Notes under the pieces: model-generated | What the model was told of the DNA's origin: nothing | Database searches by the model: none | The model's input: only the letters and a program-made list of their open reading frames with translations | Assembly (NCBI GenBank): GCA_022866545.1 | Contig: JALHUO010000052.1 | Coordinates: 1-35,490, forward strand | Length of the DNA: 35,490 bases | Source: Dehalococcoidia bacterium | Lineage (GTDB): Bacteria > Chloroflexota > Dehalococcoidia > GIF9 > AB-539-J10 | Reading direction: 5' to 3' | Translations under genes and position numbers: made by a program | In this document: piece after piece, positions 15,352 to 23,508 of the stretch | Numbering within the stretch: the first letter of the stretch is position 1 | Layout: each line of letters opens with the position of its first letter

Positions 15352-16269
15352 CTACCAGTCGCCGACATTGCACTGGTCGTCGCCGTTGTATCCCACGGCG
15401 ACCACGGTGCCGTCTTGCGTCAACCCCACCGTGTGACTAGAGCCTGCGGTGATCTGGGTGATGCCTGTCCAGTTGCCAACGTTGCATTGCCCGTCGCCGT
15501 TGTATCCCACGGCGACCACAGTGCCGTCGGACTTAACCCCTACCGTGTACAAGCTGCCCGCGGCGACCTGGATGATGTTCCTCCAGCCGCCGACATTGCA
15601 CTGCCCGAAGGTGTTGCTTCCCACGGCGACCACAATGCCGTCGGAGTTAAGCCCCACTGTGTGACTATAGCCTGCGCCGACCTGGATGATGTTCCTCCAG
15701 CCGCCGACATTGCACTGCCCGGCACCATTCCAACCCGCGGCGACCACGGTGCCGTCGGACTTAAGCCCCACTGTGTGACTATAGCCTGCGGCGACCTGGA
15801 TGATGTTCCCCCAGCCGCCGACATTACACTGCCCGGCACCATTCCAGCCCGCGGCGACCACGGTGCCGTCGGATTTGAGCCCCACCGTGTGACTAGAGCC
15901 CGCTGCGATCTGGACGATCCCCGTCCAGTGCTGGATCTCGAGCTGCCAGTCTATGCCGGATCCCACGATAATTGCGCTACCATCAGCCTTAATTCCTACC
16001 GTGTGACGATAGCCTGCGGCAACCTGGATGATGCCCTGCCAGCCGCCGACATTGCACTGCCCATAGTAGTTCGAGCCCACGGTGAGTACAGTGCCGTCGA
16101 ACTTAACCCCCACAGTATGATACTCGCCGCAGGCGAGGTAGGTGATGGGGTATTGGGGAGATCCCCAGGGAGATGGATAAACACTCTGAGAACAGCCTAC
16201 CATCCCGACAAGTGAGCCTACCGTGACCAAAAGAATGCTAAGTCTTGCCAAATAAAAAACTTTCTTCAT
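15352..16269 (-). CDS. RCC1-type repeat lipoprotein, C-terminus truncated by frameshift
   Basis: This is a predicted exported lipoprotein made of beta-propeller-type RCC1 repeats. The N-terminal signal peptide ends in the lipobox VGMVGC, followed by seven in-frame repeats of about 38 residues with the pattern I-QVAAGxxHTVGLKxDGTVVAxGxNxxGQCNVGGW. Such repeats usually form a propeller for protein binding; the partner is unknown. The start is placed at ATG 16269 because AAGGAAG lies five bases before it inside the longer track ORF. The DNA repeats are highly similar (unit about 114 bp), so copy number can change by recombination, and the frame is lost after repeat seven. The long antisense ORFs opposite it are repeat artefacts. 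Confidence 0.85.
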   Translation of the reverse strand: MKKVFYLARLSILLVTVGSLVGMVGCSQSVYPSPWGSPQYPITYLACGEYHTVGVKFDGTVLTVGSNYYGQCNVGGWQGIIQVAAGYRHTVGIKADGSAIIVGSGIDWQLEIQHWTGIVQIAAGSSHTVGLKSDGTVVAAGWNGAGQCNVGGWGNIIQVAAGYSHTVGLKSDGTVVAAGWNGAGQCNVGGWRNIIQVGAGYSHTVGLNSDGIVVAVGSNTFGQCNVGGWRNIIQVAAGSLYTVGVKSDGTVVAVGYNGDGQCNVGNWTGITQITAGSSHTVGLTQDGTVVAVGYNGDDQCNVGDW

Positions 16270-16299
16270 GCTCGCTTCCTTTTCTGCCAACTTAGTTTC

Positions 16300-16328
16300 A
16301 TACTATATCAGCACTCCTGCACGGTCAA
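16300..16328 (-). promoter_or_regulatory. Promoter of the RCC1-repeat lipoprotein gene
   Basis: TTGACC, 17 nt, TAGTAT on the minus strand; an overlapping TATAGT at 15 nt spacing is an alternative -10. It lies about 30 nt upstream of the start codon. Confidence 0.5.
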
Positions 16329-16495
16329 GATTACAAAGGTACCATTACTAAAGACATTGTCGATTGTTCAGTCGGGACGAATTCACTCCAATTTGGCTGG
16401 TGATATAAATAGCAGATAAGCATGTGGCAATCATAAAATGGGTCGATGCTAATTTCTGTCCTGGTATTCCTAGTGGGATTTCGATGCCGTCATAG

Positions 16496-16501
16496 TATAA
16501 T
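16496..16501 (+). promoter_or_regulatory. Possible -10 element directly upstream of polA GTG start
   Basis: TATAAT ends six bases before the GTG at 16508. If functional, transcription would begin at or next to the start codon, implying a leaderless mRNA. No good -35 is visible. The alternative is that translation starts at the internal ATG at 16535, preceded by AAGGAAGG at a longish distance. Confidence 0.4.
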
Positions 16502-16507
16502 GAGATT

Positions 16508-19240
16508 GTGGCCAAGGAAGGGACACCACTGTTGATGCTTTTTGACGGCAATGCCCTGGTGCACCGCGCCTTTCACGCTTTGCCTCCGCTAACCCAGCAC
16601 AAGACGGGGGAGCTGGTAAATGCCGTCTATGGCTTTGCCAGTACCTTGCTCAAAGTATTTGCCGATTTCAAGCCGACTCACTGGGCCATTGCCTTTGACC
16701 GTCCCACCCCGACCTTCAGACACAAAATGTTCGAAGAATACAAAGCCCAGCGCCCGGCCACGCCCGAGGAATTGAAAGGCCAGATAAGAAAAGTCCACCA
16801 GTTGGTGGCAGCCTTCCATATCCCCGTTTTTGAAATCGACGGCTTCGAGGCCGACGATATCCTGGGCACACTGAGCAGGCAGGCCGATGAGCAGGGCATT
16901 GAGACCATCATTGTTACCGGCGACAATGACATGCTGCAGGCCGTCTTACCTCGGGTGAAAGCTCTCGCCCCCCGGCGAAGCTTCACCGATACCGTCCTTT
17001 ACGATGAACAGGCAGTAGAGCAGAAATATGGCATCAAACCTGAACAACTTGCTGACCTGAAAGCGCTGGCCGGCGATGTCTCGGACAATATACCCGGCGT
17101 GCCCGGCGTCGGTGAGAAAACAGCCGCCAAATTACTTCAGCAATATGGCAGCCTCCAGGGAATCTACGACCATATTGAGGATATAACGCCGAGCAAGTTG
17201 CGGGACACGCTGCGCGAATATCGCAATCAGGCTTTCCGGAACAAGGAGCTATCCACGATAGTTAAAGATGTTCCTATCAAGCTGGACTTGAAGACCTGCC
17301 AGGTTAGCCACTACGACAGGAACGAGGTAGCGGGGCTTTTCCAGGAGCTTGAGTTTGTTAACCTGCTTCCCAGGCTGCCCCAGATGAGGGCCGAGGGCTT
17401 GCAGCCCTCCGTAGGGACGGGTCTTGTACCCGCCCACCCGTCGGCACTCAAGTGCCAAATGGTGAATACCGAGACAGCCCTGGGAGAACTCATAGGCGAC
17501 CTGGAAGAAGCACAAGATGTTGCTATCGAAGTTGAAACTACTGGCGAAAAGGCTGTAATCGCCGATTTGATAGGCATAGCCATGTCGCCAGGCCGGGGAA
17601 AGGCGTTCTATATACCTCTGGGGCACCAGGGCTTGAGCCAGCCGCCGCAACTGCCGCTGGCACAAGTCACAGGCCGGCTGAAGCCGGTTCTGGGAAACGC
17701 CAGCGTGGGGAAGGTCGCTTATGACAGTAAGCACGTTATGGCAGTGTTAGCTGGCTGCGGAATCAAGCTTGAGGATCTGAATTTCGACCCCATGCTCGCA
17801 GCCTATCTCCTCGGCGAAAAGAACCTGGGGCTCAAGGCGCTGGCCTTTAATAAACTGGGCATCGAGATTGCGACCCCTGCTGAGTTAACCGGCACAGGCA
17901 AGAAACAACGCTCCCTGGCCCTACTGGAGGCAAGCCGGGTTGCCGACTATGCCTGCGCCAGCGTGAACGTCCTCTGGAGCTTGAAGGAGTATTTGGAGAC
18001 CGAGCTGCGGCAGCAGGGAGTGTGGCAGCTTTTCACCGAAGTAGAGATGGCTTTGGTGCCGGTGTTAGCAGCCATGGAAGATAAGGGGATTCTTCTGGAT
18101 ACCGACCTGCTCCGCGAGATGTCCCTGGAGATGGGCAAGGAGCTGCTCAGGCTGGAGAAGGAAATCTACAGCAGTGTCGGGCACCAGTTCAATATCAATT
18201 CGCCCCAGCAATTGGGCAAGGTGCTTTTCGAGGACCTCCGGCTGCCCCAATCCCGCAGAACGAAAACCGGCTATTCCACCGAAGCCTCGGTCATGGAGGC
18301 GTTGAGAGGCGTTCATCCTGTAATTGAACTCATACTGCAGTACCGTCAGCTCAGCAAGCTCAAGTCAACCTATGTCGATGCCCTGCCCGCCCTTATCAAC
18401 CGCAGGACGAAGAGGGTGCATACCACCTTCAACCAGACAGGGACGACTACCGGCCGGCTCTCTTCCAGCGACCCCAACCTCCAGAACATACCGATAAGGA
18501 CCGAGATGGGGAACAAGATAAGGAAAGCCATCATAGCTGCGCCCGGGACATATCTCTTGAGCGCCGACTATTCTCAGATTGACCTCAGGGTCCTGGCCCA
18601 CCTCTCGCAGGACCCCGGCCTCATCGCCGCCTTCGCTCAGGACGAGGATATCCATGCCAGTACCGCCTCTAGACTCCTGGGCATCCCTGAAAAAGAGGTG
18701 ACCTCTGAGATGCGCCGTAATGCCAAGACGGTCAATTTCGGGGTCATTTATGGTATGAGCGATTACGGATTGGAGCAAGCCACCAAGCTCAGCCGGGAGG
18801 AAGCCGCCCAATTCATCGCCCTCTATTTCGAGAAATATCCCAAGGTGAAGGAATATCTGGAGGCCACCAAGGAGCAAGCCCGCAAGCTGGGCTATGTACA
18901 AACGGTGTTGGGGAGGAGGCGGTTCCTGCCTGAAATCAACTCTGCCAACCGGATGGTCAGGGAGGCCGCCGAGCGCATGGCCATAAATGCCCCGGTGCAG
19001 GGCAGCTCTGCCGACATTATTAAGATCGCCATGATAAACCTGCATCGGGAGATGGAGAAACGAAACTTCAAGAGCAAGATGCTGTTGCAGATACACGACG
19101 AGTTGCTCTTCGAGGTGCCCGAGGCAGAGGTGGAGGTCATGAAGTCCCTGGTTAGCGACCTCATGCCCCGGGCTTATGAGCTTTGCGTCCCTGTCAAGAT
19201 AGACATCAAGCTGGGCAAGAACTGGGCCGAGATGAAGTAG
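16508..19240 (+). CDS. polA: DNA polymerase I
   Basis: PolA fills gaps and removes RNA primers. The 910-residue protein has the N-terminal 5'-3' exonuclease (FDGNALVHRAFHALPP, FEADDILGTL, VTGDNDMLQ, GVPGVGEKTAAKLL), a middle 3'-5' exonuclease-like domain and an intact polymerase domain (TGRLSSSDPNLQNIPIRT, LLSADYSQIDLRVLAH, RRNAKTVNFGVIYGMSDYG, QIHDELLFEVP). The exonuclease-like domain looks degenerate: motif I reads VAIEVETT instead of DxE, and the last motif reads VADYACASVNVLW without the expected Asp, so proofreading is probably lost, as in many PolA proteins. A palindromic repeat is inserted in frame in the linker (about residues 302-311). The GTG start at 16508 is uncertain. Confidence 0.96.
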   Translation: MAKEGTPLLMLFDGNALVHRAFHALPPLTQHKTGELVNAVYGFASTLLKVFADFKPTHWAIAFDRPTPTFRHKMFEEYKAQRPATPEELKGQIRKVHQLVAAFHIPVFEIDGFEADDILGTLSRQADEQGIETIIVTGDNDMLQAVLPRVKALAPRRSFTDTVLYDEQAVEQKYGIKPEQLADLKALAGDVSDNIPGVPGVGEKTAAKLLQQYGSLQGIYDHIEDITPSKLRDTLREYRNQAFRNKELSTIVKDVPIKLDLKTCQVSHYDRNEVAGLFQELEFVNLLPRLPQMRAEGLQPSVGTGLVPAHPSALKCQMVNTETALGELIGDLEEAQDVAIEVETTGEKAVIADLIGIAMSPGRGKAFYIPLGHQGLSQPPQLPLAQVTGRLKPVLGNASVGKVAYDSKHVMAVLAGCGIKLEDLNFDPMLAAYLLGEKNLGLKALAFNKLGIEIATPAELTGTGKKQRSLALLEASRVADYACASVNVLWSLKEYLETELRQQGVWQLFTEVEMALVPVLAAMEDKGILLDTDLLREMSLEMGKELLRLEKEIYSSVGHQFNINSPQQLGKVLFEDLRLPQSRRTKTGYSTEASVMEALRGVHPVIELILQYRQLSKLKSTYVDALPALINRRTKRVHTTFNQTGTTTGRLSSSDPNLQNIPIRTEMGNKIRKAIIAAPGTYLLSADYSQIDLRVLAHLSQDPGLIAAFAQDEDIHASTASRLLGIPEKEVTSEMRRNAKTVNFGVIYGMSDYGLEQATKLSREEAAQFIALYFEKYPKVKEYLEATKEQARKLGYVQTVLGRRRFLPEINSANRMVREAAERMAINAPVQGSSADIIKIAMINLHREMEKRNFKSKMLLQIHDELLFEVPEAEVEVMKSLVSDLMPRAYELCVPVKIDIKLGKNWAEMK
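17414..17435. repeat. Palindromic repeat embedded in frame in polA
   Basis: GGGaCGGGT-CTTGT-ACCCGCCC forms an 8-bp hairpin with a single bulged A. It encodes VGTGLVPAH in the linker between the 5'-3' exonuclease and the degenerate 3'-5' exonuclease domain. It resembles short palindromic repeats seen between genes in other bacterial genomes, here apparently tolerated inside a coding sequence. Confidence 0.55.
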
Positions 19241-19248
19241 GGCGGGGC

Positions 19249-19842
19249 ATGCTGTTCACAACGGGATCTGATGAGAAAAAAGGAACAAGGCCAGCACCCT
19301 TGATTGGCCGGCGCGTCTGCTTGAGGGCCCTGAGGAGAGGAGACCTGGTCCATCTGCGAAAATGGCTAGAAGATGCTGAGATTAGAGGGCTGATAGGCGA
19401 AGTCTCGTCGATGAGCAAGGAGGACTCTGAGAGATTCCTTGAGAAGGTTCGGGGCGACGCCAAAAGAGCATGGTTTATGGTGGTCGTCAAGGAGGACAAC
19501 AGGGTGATTGGAGAGGCTGGCTTGTTGAGGATGGACCGCGCTTGGCGTACAACAGATATAAGTGTTATCGTCTGGGAGAGAGAAGAATGGGATAAGGGGT
19601 ATGGGACTGAAGCAGTTCTTCTCTTGCTTGACCATGCTTTCAGGCATCTCGGCTTCCACAGGGCGGCCGTAGGAGTGGTCGGCTTCAATGAAAGGGCGCT
19701 ACGCTTCTGGACAAAGATTGGCTTCAGGAAAGAGGGCGTCCAGAGAGATGGATATTATTATGACGGCAAGTATCATGGCTTTGTCTTGATGAGCATTCTC
19801 GACGATGAGTTCAGGGAGCTTCACGGGGGAAATAGCAGTTAG
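19249..19842 (+). CDS. GNAT-family N-acetyltransferase (RimJ/RimL-like)
   Basis: The 197-residue protein has the GNAT fold of acetyl-CoA-dependent N-acetyltransferases, most like the RimJ/RimL group that acetylates protein N-termini or small amines. It begins with the usual GRRVCLRALRRGDLVHLRKWLED, has the acetyl-CoA pyrophosphate-binding motif DKGYGTEAVLLLLDHAF and the later GFNERALRFWTKIGFRKEGVQRDGYYYDGKYH (quoted in part from a continuous family pattern). The track start at 19183 lies within polA; the ATG at 19249, just after the polA stop, is more likely. It may be co-transcribed with polA. The substrate cannot be told. Confidence 0.85.
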   Translation: MLFTTGSDEKKGTRPAPLIGRRVCLRALRRGDLVHLRKWLEDAEIRGLIGEVSSMSKEDSERFLEKVRGDAKRAWFMVVVKEDNRVIGEAGLLRMDRAWRTTDISVIVWEREEWDKGYGTEAVLLLLDHAFRHLGFHRAAVGVVGFNERALRFWTKIGFRKEGVQRDGYYYDGKYHGFVLMSILDDEFRELHGGNSS

Positions 19843-19884
19843 GCGTCAGGCTGAAGCTGTACGACAAGAAAAAGGAGGCAAAGA

Positions 19885-20241
19885 GTGAAAGAAAACATGG
19901 TCGCTTTCTGTGGAATCACGTGCAACGATTGTCGCGCGTTCACTGCAACGCAGAGAAACGACACAGATCTCAAGAAAGAGGTTGCCAAGGCGTGGTCGAC
20001 AGAGAAGGAGATTCTCAAACCGGAGGATATTAAGTGCGATGGATGTCTGCCGACTGGGCGAAGACTGTTCAAATTCTGTGAGATTTGCGAGGTACGACGC
20101 TGTGGATGTGAAAAGGGTGTTGAAAACTGTGCTCATTGCCGTGAGTTTCCTTGTGAGAAACTCACTGGCCTCTGGAAACGCTTCAAGATTACCGAAGCGA
20201 AAGCAACTCTCGAGGGAATAAGAAAGAAGCTCCGGGCCTGA
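19885..20241 (+). CDS. DUF3795-like cysteine-rich protein
   Basis: This small (118 aa) cysteine-rich protein resembles DUF3795, a family of unknown function with probable metal-binding cysteines. Cysteines occur as FCGITCNDC, CDGCLP, FCEICEVRRCGCEKG and CAHCREFPCEKL, the usual DUF3795 pattern. The start is GTG at 19885, six bases after AAAGGAGG. It lies between the GNAT gene and mutM on the same strand. No signal or membrane segment is seen, so it is probably cytoplasmic. Zn or Fe-S binding is an inference from the spacing. Confidence 0.82.
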   Translation: MKENMVAFCGITCNDCRAFTATQRNDTDLKKEVAKAWSTEKEILKPEDIKCDGCLPTGRRLFKFCEICEVRRCGCEKGVENCAHCREFPCEKLTGLWKRFKITEAKATLEGIRKKLRA

Positions 20242-20367
20242 TACGCAGCAAAATTGACTTAGCGGCAATATGTGGTTGTGCCTGGCCGGAATGCCGACAA
20301 GTTGGGGCCTCGCTTCTCGAAAGATAAGATATATGAATAGCCGGGGCTCGACAGGAGGACTCAAGAG

Positions 20368-21189
20368 ATGCCGGAACTGCCTGAGGTAGAGACGATTAAG
20401 AACGAGCTTGCGCCCTGGGTTGTGGGGCAAAGCTTTACGAAAGTCACCATCTCTGATGCCAGACTGGTGTGCGGTGGTTCCACTCAGGGAGTCCGTCGCG
20501 GCTTAGTCGGGCATAAAGTAGAAAGCCTGGGGCGCCGGGGGAAGTATCTAATCTTTCACCTGTCGAATGGCAGGTCGCTGATTATTCATCTCAGGATGAC
20601 CGGCAGCTTGCTGCTAAATCCCGAAGGAGTTGACCGCTATGCCCGGGCGGTCTTTCATCTCTCCAACGGGCACCGCCTTGTTTTCAGGGATCGGCGTCGA
20701 CTGGGGGTGATGTGGCTGGTGGATGATGCCGATACCGTGGTCTGCAAGCTGGGTCCCGAGCCCCTGGACAAGAGCTTCACCGCGGCCGTTCTGAGGAAAA
20801 GACTAAGCCGGCATCACATTCCGATAAAAGCCGCCCTTCTCGACCAGCATATCATCGCGGGAATCGGCAACATGTATGCCGATGAAGCCCTCTTTGCCGC
20901 TCGCATTCACCCCCTGAGGAAGACAGACGACTTGTCATCTGCGGAAGTGCGAACTTTACATAATTGCATCCGTAAGATTCTTCGGGCAGCCATCGGCAGC
21001 AAAGGCGCCAGCGTGGATACCTACGTCCGCCCCGAGGGCGAGCCGGGCACAGCCCATTTTGATTTCAAGGTTGCTCATAAGGGGGGCGAACCCTGCCCTG
21101 TTTGCGACAGCACCATCGAGCGGGTCGCGGTGCAGAACCGTGGCACCTGCTTTTGCCCCAGATGTCAGCCCTTGGTTCCAGTCCTCTGA
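20368..21189 (+). CDS. mutM: Formamidopyrimidine-DNA glycosylase
   Basis: MutM (Fpg) excises 8-oxoguanine and formamidopyrimidines and cleaves abasic sites. The catalytic N-terminus MPELPEVETIKNEL supplies Pro and Glu residues of the active site. The conserved helix-two-turn-helix DQHIIAGIGNMYADEALFAA and the C-terminal zinc finger CPVCDSTIERVAVQNRGTCFCPRC are intact, with normal length (273 aa). AGGAGG precedes the ATG. The last ~140 bp, and about 45 bp of non-coding sequence after the stop, are repeated in degenerate form at about 23.2 and 26.0-26.2 kb, so the 3' end is part of a local repeat family. Confidence 0.97.
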   Translation: MPELPEVETIKNELAPWVVGQSFTKVTISDARLVCGGSTQGVRRGLVGHKVESLGRRGKYLIFHLSNGRSLIIHLRMTGSLLLNPEGVDRYARAVFHLSNGHRLVFRDRRRLGVMWLVDDADTVVCKLGPEPLDKSFTAAVLRKRLSRHHIPIKAALLDQHIIAGIGNMYADEALFAARIHPLRKTDDLSSAEVRTLHNCIRKILRAAIGSKGASVDTYVRPEGEPGTAHFDFKVAHKGGEPCPVCDSTIERVAVQNRGTCFCPRCQPLVPVL

Positions 21190-21235
21190 TAGAAAAGTCG
21201 GCAACGACGGGATTTGTACCAGCGACCAAAGGCTC
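21052..21235 (+). repeat. mutM 3'-end repeat, copy A (intact)
   Basis: This stretch covers the mutM C-terminal codons (AHFDFKVAHKGG to CPRCQPL) and about 45 bp past the stop (GTCGGCAACGACGGG). Parts of it align with copies B (23222-23325) and C (26009-26220). Confidence 0.65.
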
Positions 21236-21429
21236 ATAATAGTCAGGCCTCGGAAGCTGAATTACATAGCGTCTTTGAATTCACGCTGCGATAACAAGCA
21301 TCCGGGTGTTGTGGTTTCAGAGACCGCCGGGAATAGTGGCTTCTTCAGCCGTTATCCCTTCGTCTTGAATAACGTCTCAAGAGGGGCTCGGACAGATAAT
21401 CTTTCCACGCTTTCGCGCCCATCGCCAAC

Positions 21430-23148
21430 CTACTCAGTCATGGCATACTCGCCATTCAGAACGGAAACATAGTGCTGCCATACACTGCCATATTGCTCGG
21501 AATTTGGCACTGCCTTAATAAGCATGATTCTGACACAATAATCTCGTTGTGCATCCTTGGAACTATGATTGCCGTAGATTTGCATGGCAAATCGAGCAAA
21601 GTCACGCACCATAAAATCAAACATCTGGTTCAGAATGTCCGAATCGGTTCGGCTGATACTGGCCTGCTCGAGGATGAGCTGGCCGTACACAACAATGGAG
21701 AACATCTCGCCCAAAGGCAGGGACCACGAGGGGTCCATATCCTGGGCCTCGTCCGGGCCCGCCTTTTCCAGCATCTCCCTGAAAATAGCTATTTGCTTCA
21801 TGAAGGCAGCCACATTGGGCAGGCCCTTATTTGCCTCGAAGACAGGCTTGTAATCGTGGAACTGTATTTTCCCCAGTCCCTTGGTGGGGCCCTGATTGAA
21901 GAGGAACAGGTCGTCTTTTTCCGAAAGGTCGGGAGCTACCGGTGGATACTCGGCGGGGTTGAAGAAGTAATTTCGCATGAACTTGCGGATAAGCTGGATG
22001 TTCACGTGGACCGTTCCCTCGAGCTTGGATGGGCCCATGATGTCGGCGGCCGCCATGTGAAAGTAGGTGTCCTTTTCGAATCCCTTGGCTGCAATCACTT
22101 CCCAGAGCAGGCTGACCACCTCTTCGGCCTGCAAGGTCACCTTCATCTTGCTTGTGGGGTTGTAGAGCAGGTAGCGGCGGTCGTTCTGGCTGGAATTCCT
22201 GAAATAGTCAGTGGCGCGGCGCTGATAGAGCTTCATGCCCACCAGGCGCAGCCAGGCATCCATGAAATTCTTCCGCACGTGGGGCATGTCCGTGACCCGT
22301 ATGCCGTAGAGGGTGCGGTTGGAGGCATGGGTGATGGCCTCGTAGAAGCAGTGTTCAGCGACCCCGATGGATCCGGGCCCGATGTTGAATTTGCCGATGT
22401 TCACGGTGTTGAGCGCGCAGTCCCAGGCATGGGAGCCCCGGGAGAGGATGTCGTCCTTTGTGATGGGATAGTTGTGCAGAGCGAAGTTGGACACGTATTC
22501 CTGGTGAGAGACCACGTTCTTCTTGAGCTCGTAGGCTTTGTGGCGGTAGTTGGTGACGAAGAAGGTATAGTCGTCCGTGCCGTCCTTGATCTTGCCCAGG
22601 GTGGACACCATTTCCGCCTCATTGCCGTTACCGATGTAGTATTTTTCGCCGTTCGCCACCCATGTGCCGTCAGGAATTGGTGTCAGGAAGGTTTCCGTGG
22701 AATAAATGTCGGCGCCGTGGTCCCTCTCGGAAAGGCCGAAGGCAAAGATCGCCCCTTCCTTCAGGAGCCTGGCCGCTTTCATTTTCGCCTTTTCATTCTG
22801 GCTCATCCAGATTGGGCCCAGGCCCAGGATGGTCACCTGGAAGCAGTACCAGTAGCCCAGGCCGTAGAAGGACAGAAGTTCGGCATATTCACTGTTGCGG
22901 GCCGTGTCCCACCGACAATCGGGATCTCCGCCCGCATATTCCTTAGGCGTCAGCAGCTTGGCAAAGATCTGCTCCTTACCGATAAATTCGACAAACTCCC
23001 TGTACCAGACCTTCTTGGTGTAATCATCGAGAATCCTTGCCTTGCCCATCTTTTCGAAGAAGGCAATAGTCTTGTTCATGATGGCTCCTGATCCCTCGTC
23101 GGCCATGAGGCTTTTGTACTTCTTTGGCTGTAGTAGATAATTCATCAT
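21430..23148 (-). CDS. Acyl-CoA dehydrogenase family protein
   Basis: This large (572 aa) FAD-dependent acyl-CoA dehydrogenase family member would oxidise an acyl-CoA at the alpha-beta position and pass electrons to ETF. Visible family features include AFGLSERDHGADIYSTET in the middle domain, the NGEKYYIGNGNEA segment, and IGVAEHCFYEAITHASNRTLYG in the C-terminal helical domain. Extra sequence beyond the usual 380 residues follows the helical domain. The start ATG has GGAG-rich sequence upstream. Codons are visibly more GC-rich than in its neighbours, which also explains the 539-codon antisense ORF. It is bracketed by mutM-end repeats A and B. The substrate is not predictable, and its partner ETF may be EtfAB at 1.3-3.1 kb. 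Confidence 0.9.
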   Translation of the reverse strand: MMNYLLQPKKYKSLMADEGSGAIMNKTIAFFEKMGKARILDDYTKKVWYREFVEFIGKEQIFAKLLTPKEYAGGDPDCRWDTARNSEYAELLSFYGLGYWYCFQVTILGLGPIWMSQNEKAKMKAARLLKEGAIFAFGLSERDHGADIYSTETFLTPIPDGTWVANGEKYYIGNGNEAEMVSTLGKIKDGTDDYTFFVTNYRHKAYELKKNVVSHQEYVSNFALHNYPITKDDILSRGSHAWDCALNTVNIGKFNIGPGSIGVAEHCFYEAITHASNRTLYGIRVTDMPHVRKNFMDAWLRLVGMKLYQRRATDYFRNSSQNDRRYLLYNPTSKMKVTLQAEEVVSLLWEVIAAKGFEKDTYFHMAAADIMGPSKLEGTVHVNIQLIRKFMRNYFFNPAEYPPVAPDLSEKDDLFLFNQGPTKGLGKIQFHDYKPVFEANKGLPNVAAFMKQIAIFREMLEKAGPDEAQDMDPSWSLPLGEMFSIVVYGQLILEQASISRTDSDILNQMFDFMVRDFARFAMQIYGNHSSKDAQRDYCVRIMLIKAVPNSEQYGSVWQHYVSVLNGEYAMTE

Positions 23149-23221
23149 TTCTCCGCTCCTGCTCGGTGGTTCAAGAACTTTACTAGAATCAGTCTATGCC
23201 GGTCAAGAATATTCTGCTACA

Positions 23222-23325
23222 TAGTCACAGAGCCATGGCACCTACTTCTGTCCCGGATGCCAGCATTTTGGTTCCGGCCCCTGCTACAAGAGCTGGCAAC
23301 AGCGAGCCTTGCACCAGCGACTGAA
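23222..23325 (+). repeat. mutM 3'-end repeat, copy B (degenerate)
   Basis: The stretch aligns almost without gaps to mutM positions 21132-21235. It encodes GTYFCPGCQHF, against GTCFCPRCQPL in MutM, and continues through sequence that follows the mutM stop (GCTGGCAACAGCG against GTCGGCAACGACG). By eye about three quarters of positions match. It lies between the acyl-CoA dehydrogenase and radical SAM genes. Confidence 0.65.
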
Positions 23326-23433
23326 AACTTCCCGATCCCTGAGTTCATCCAGCGGTATCTTTACCCTACGGATGACCTTGGCGATACCCCGGTGAATTTC
23401 TATGCTATCCTCAAGCTTCGCTGAGCTAGCGAG

Positions 23434-23442
23434 TGTTATAAT
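23434..23442 (+). promoter_or_regulatory. Extended -10 promoter of the radical SAM operon
   Basis: TGTTATAAT fits the extended -10 consensus about 65 nt upstream of the start codon, with no good -35. Just upstream TCGCT-GAGCT-AGCGA (23418-23432) is a 15-bp palindrome that could be an operator. Confidence 0.55.
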
Positions 23443-23508
23443 CTAAGCATAAGATTTAGTCTGCAAATTCATAGGATAGTCTGGGGTTATGAAGAGGGAG
23501 GAGTACAG

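Larger units (their letters stand above)
23149..23508. other. 360-bp intergenic region with mutM-end copy B, an ORF relic and the radical SAM promoter
   Basis: Apart from the listed repeat copy B and promoter, this region holds a start-less minus-strand reading frame (about 23300-23430) encoding AKLEDSIEIHRGIAKVIRR and PLDELRDREVFSRW before a stop. It looks like protein sequence and may be a gene fragment of unknown origin. No intact gene is seen. Confidence 0.45.

Noticed and set aside
15352-16140. CRISPR-like regular repetition
   Set aside because: The 114-bp period codes for RCC1 protein repeats in frame; there are no short identical repeats separated by unrelated spacers, and no cas genes.
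15415-16215. 266-codon plus-strand ORF and other frames over the RCC1 gene
   Set aside because: They are periodic because the sense gene is repetitive; no signal, RBS or family features.
21195-21235. tRNA 3'-end-like string (ACAAATCCCGTCGTTGCC on the minus strand)
   Set aside because: The T-loop is not TTC-type, the T-stem does not pair and no anticodon arm is present upstream; the string is better explained as part of the mutM-end repeat.
21472-23091. 539-codon plus-strand ORF
   Set aside because: It lies wholly antisense to the acyl-CoA dehydrogenase; its composition (many His, Val, Gly) is that of a shadow of a GC-rich gene and no family is recognisable.
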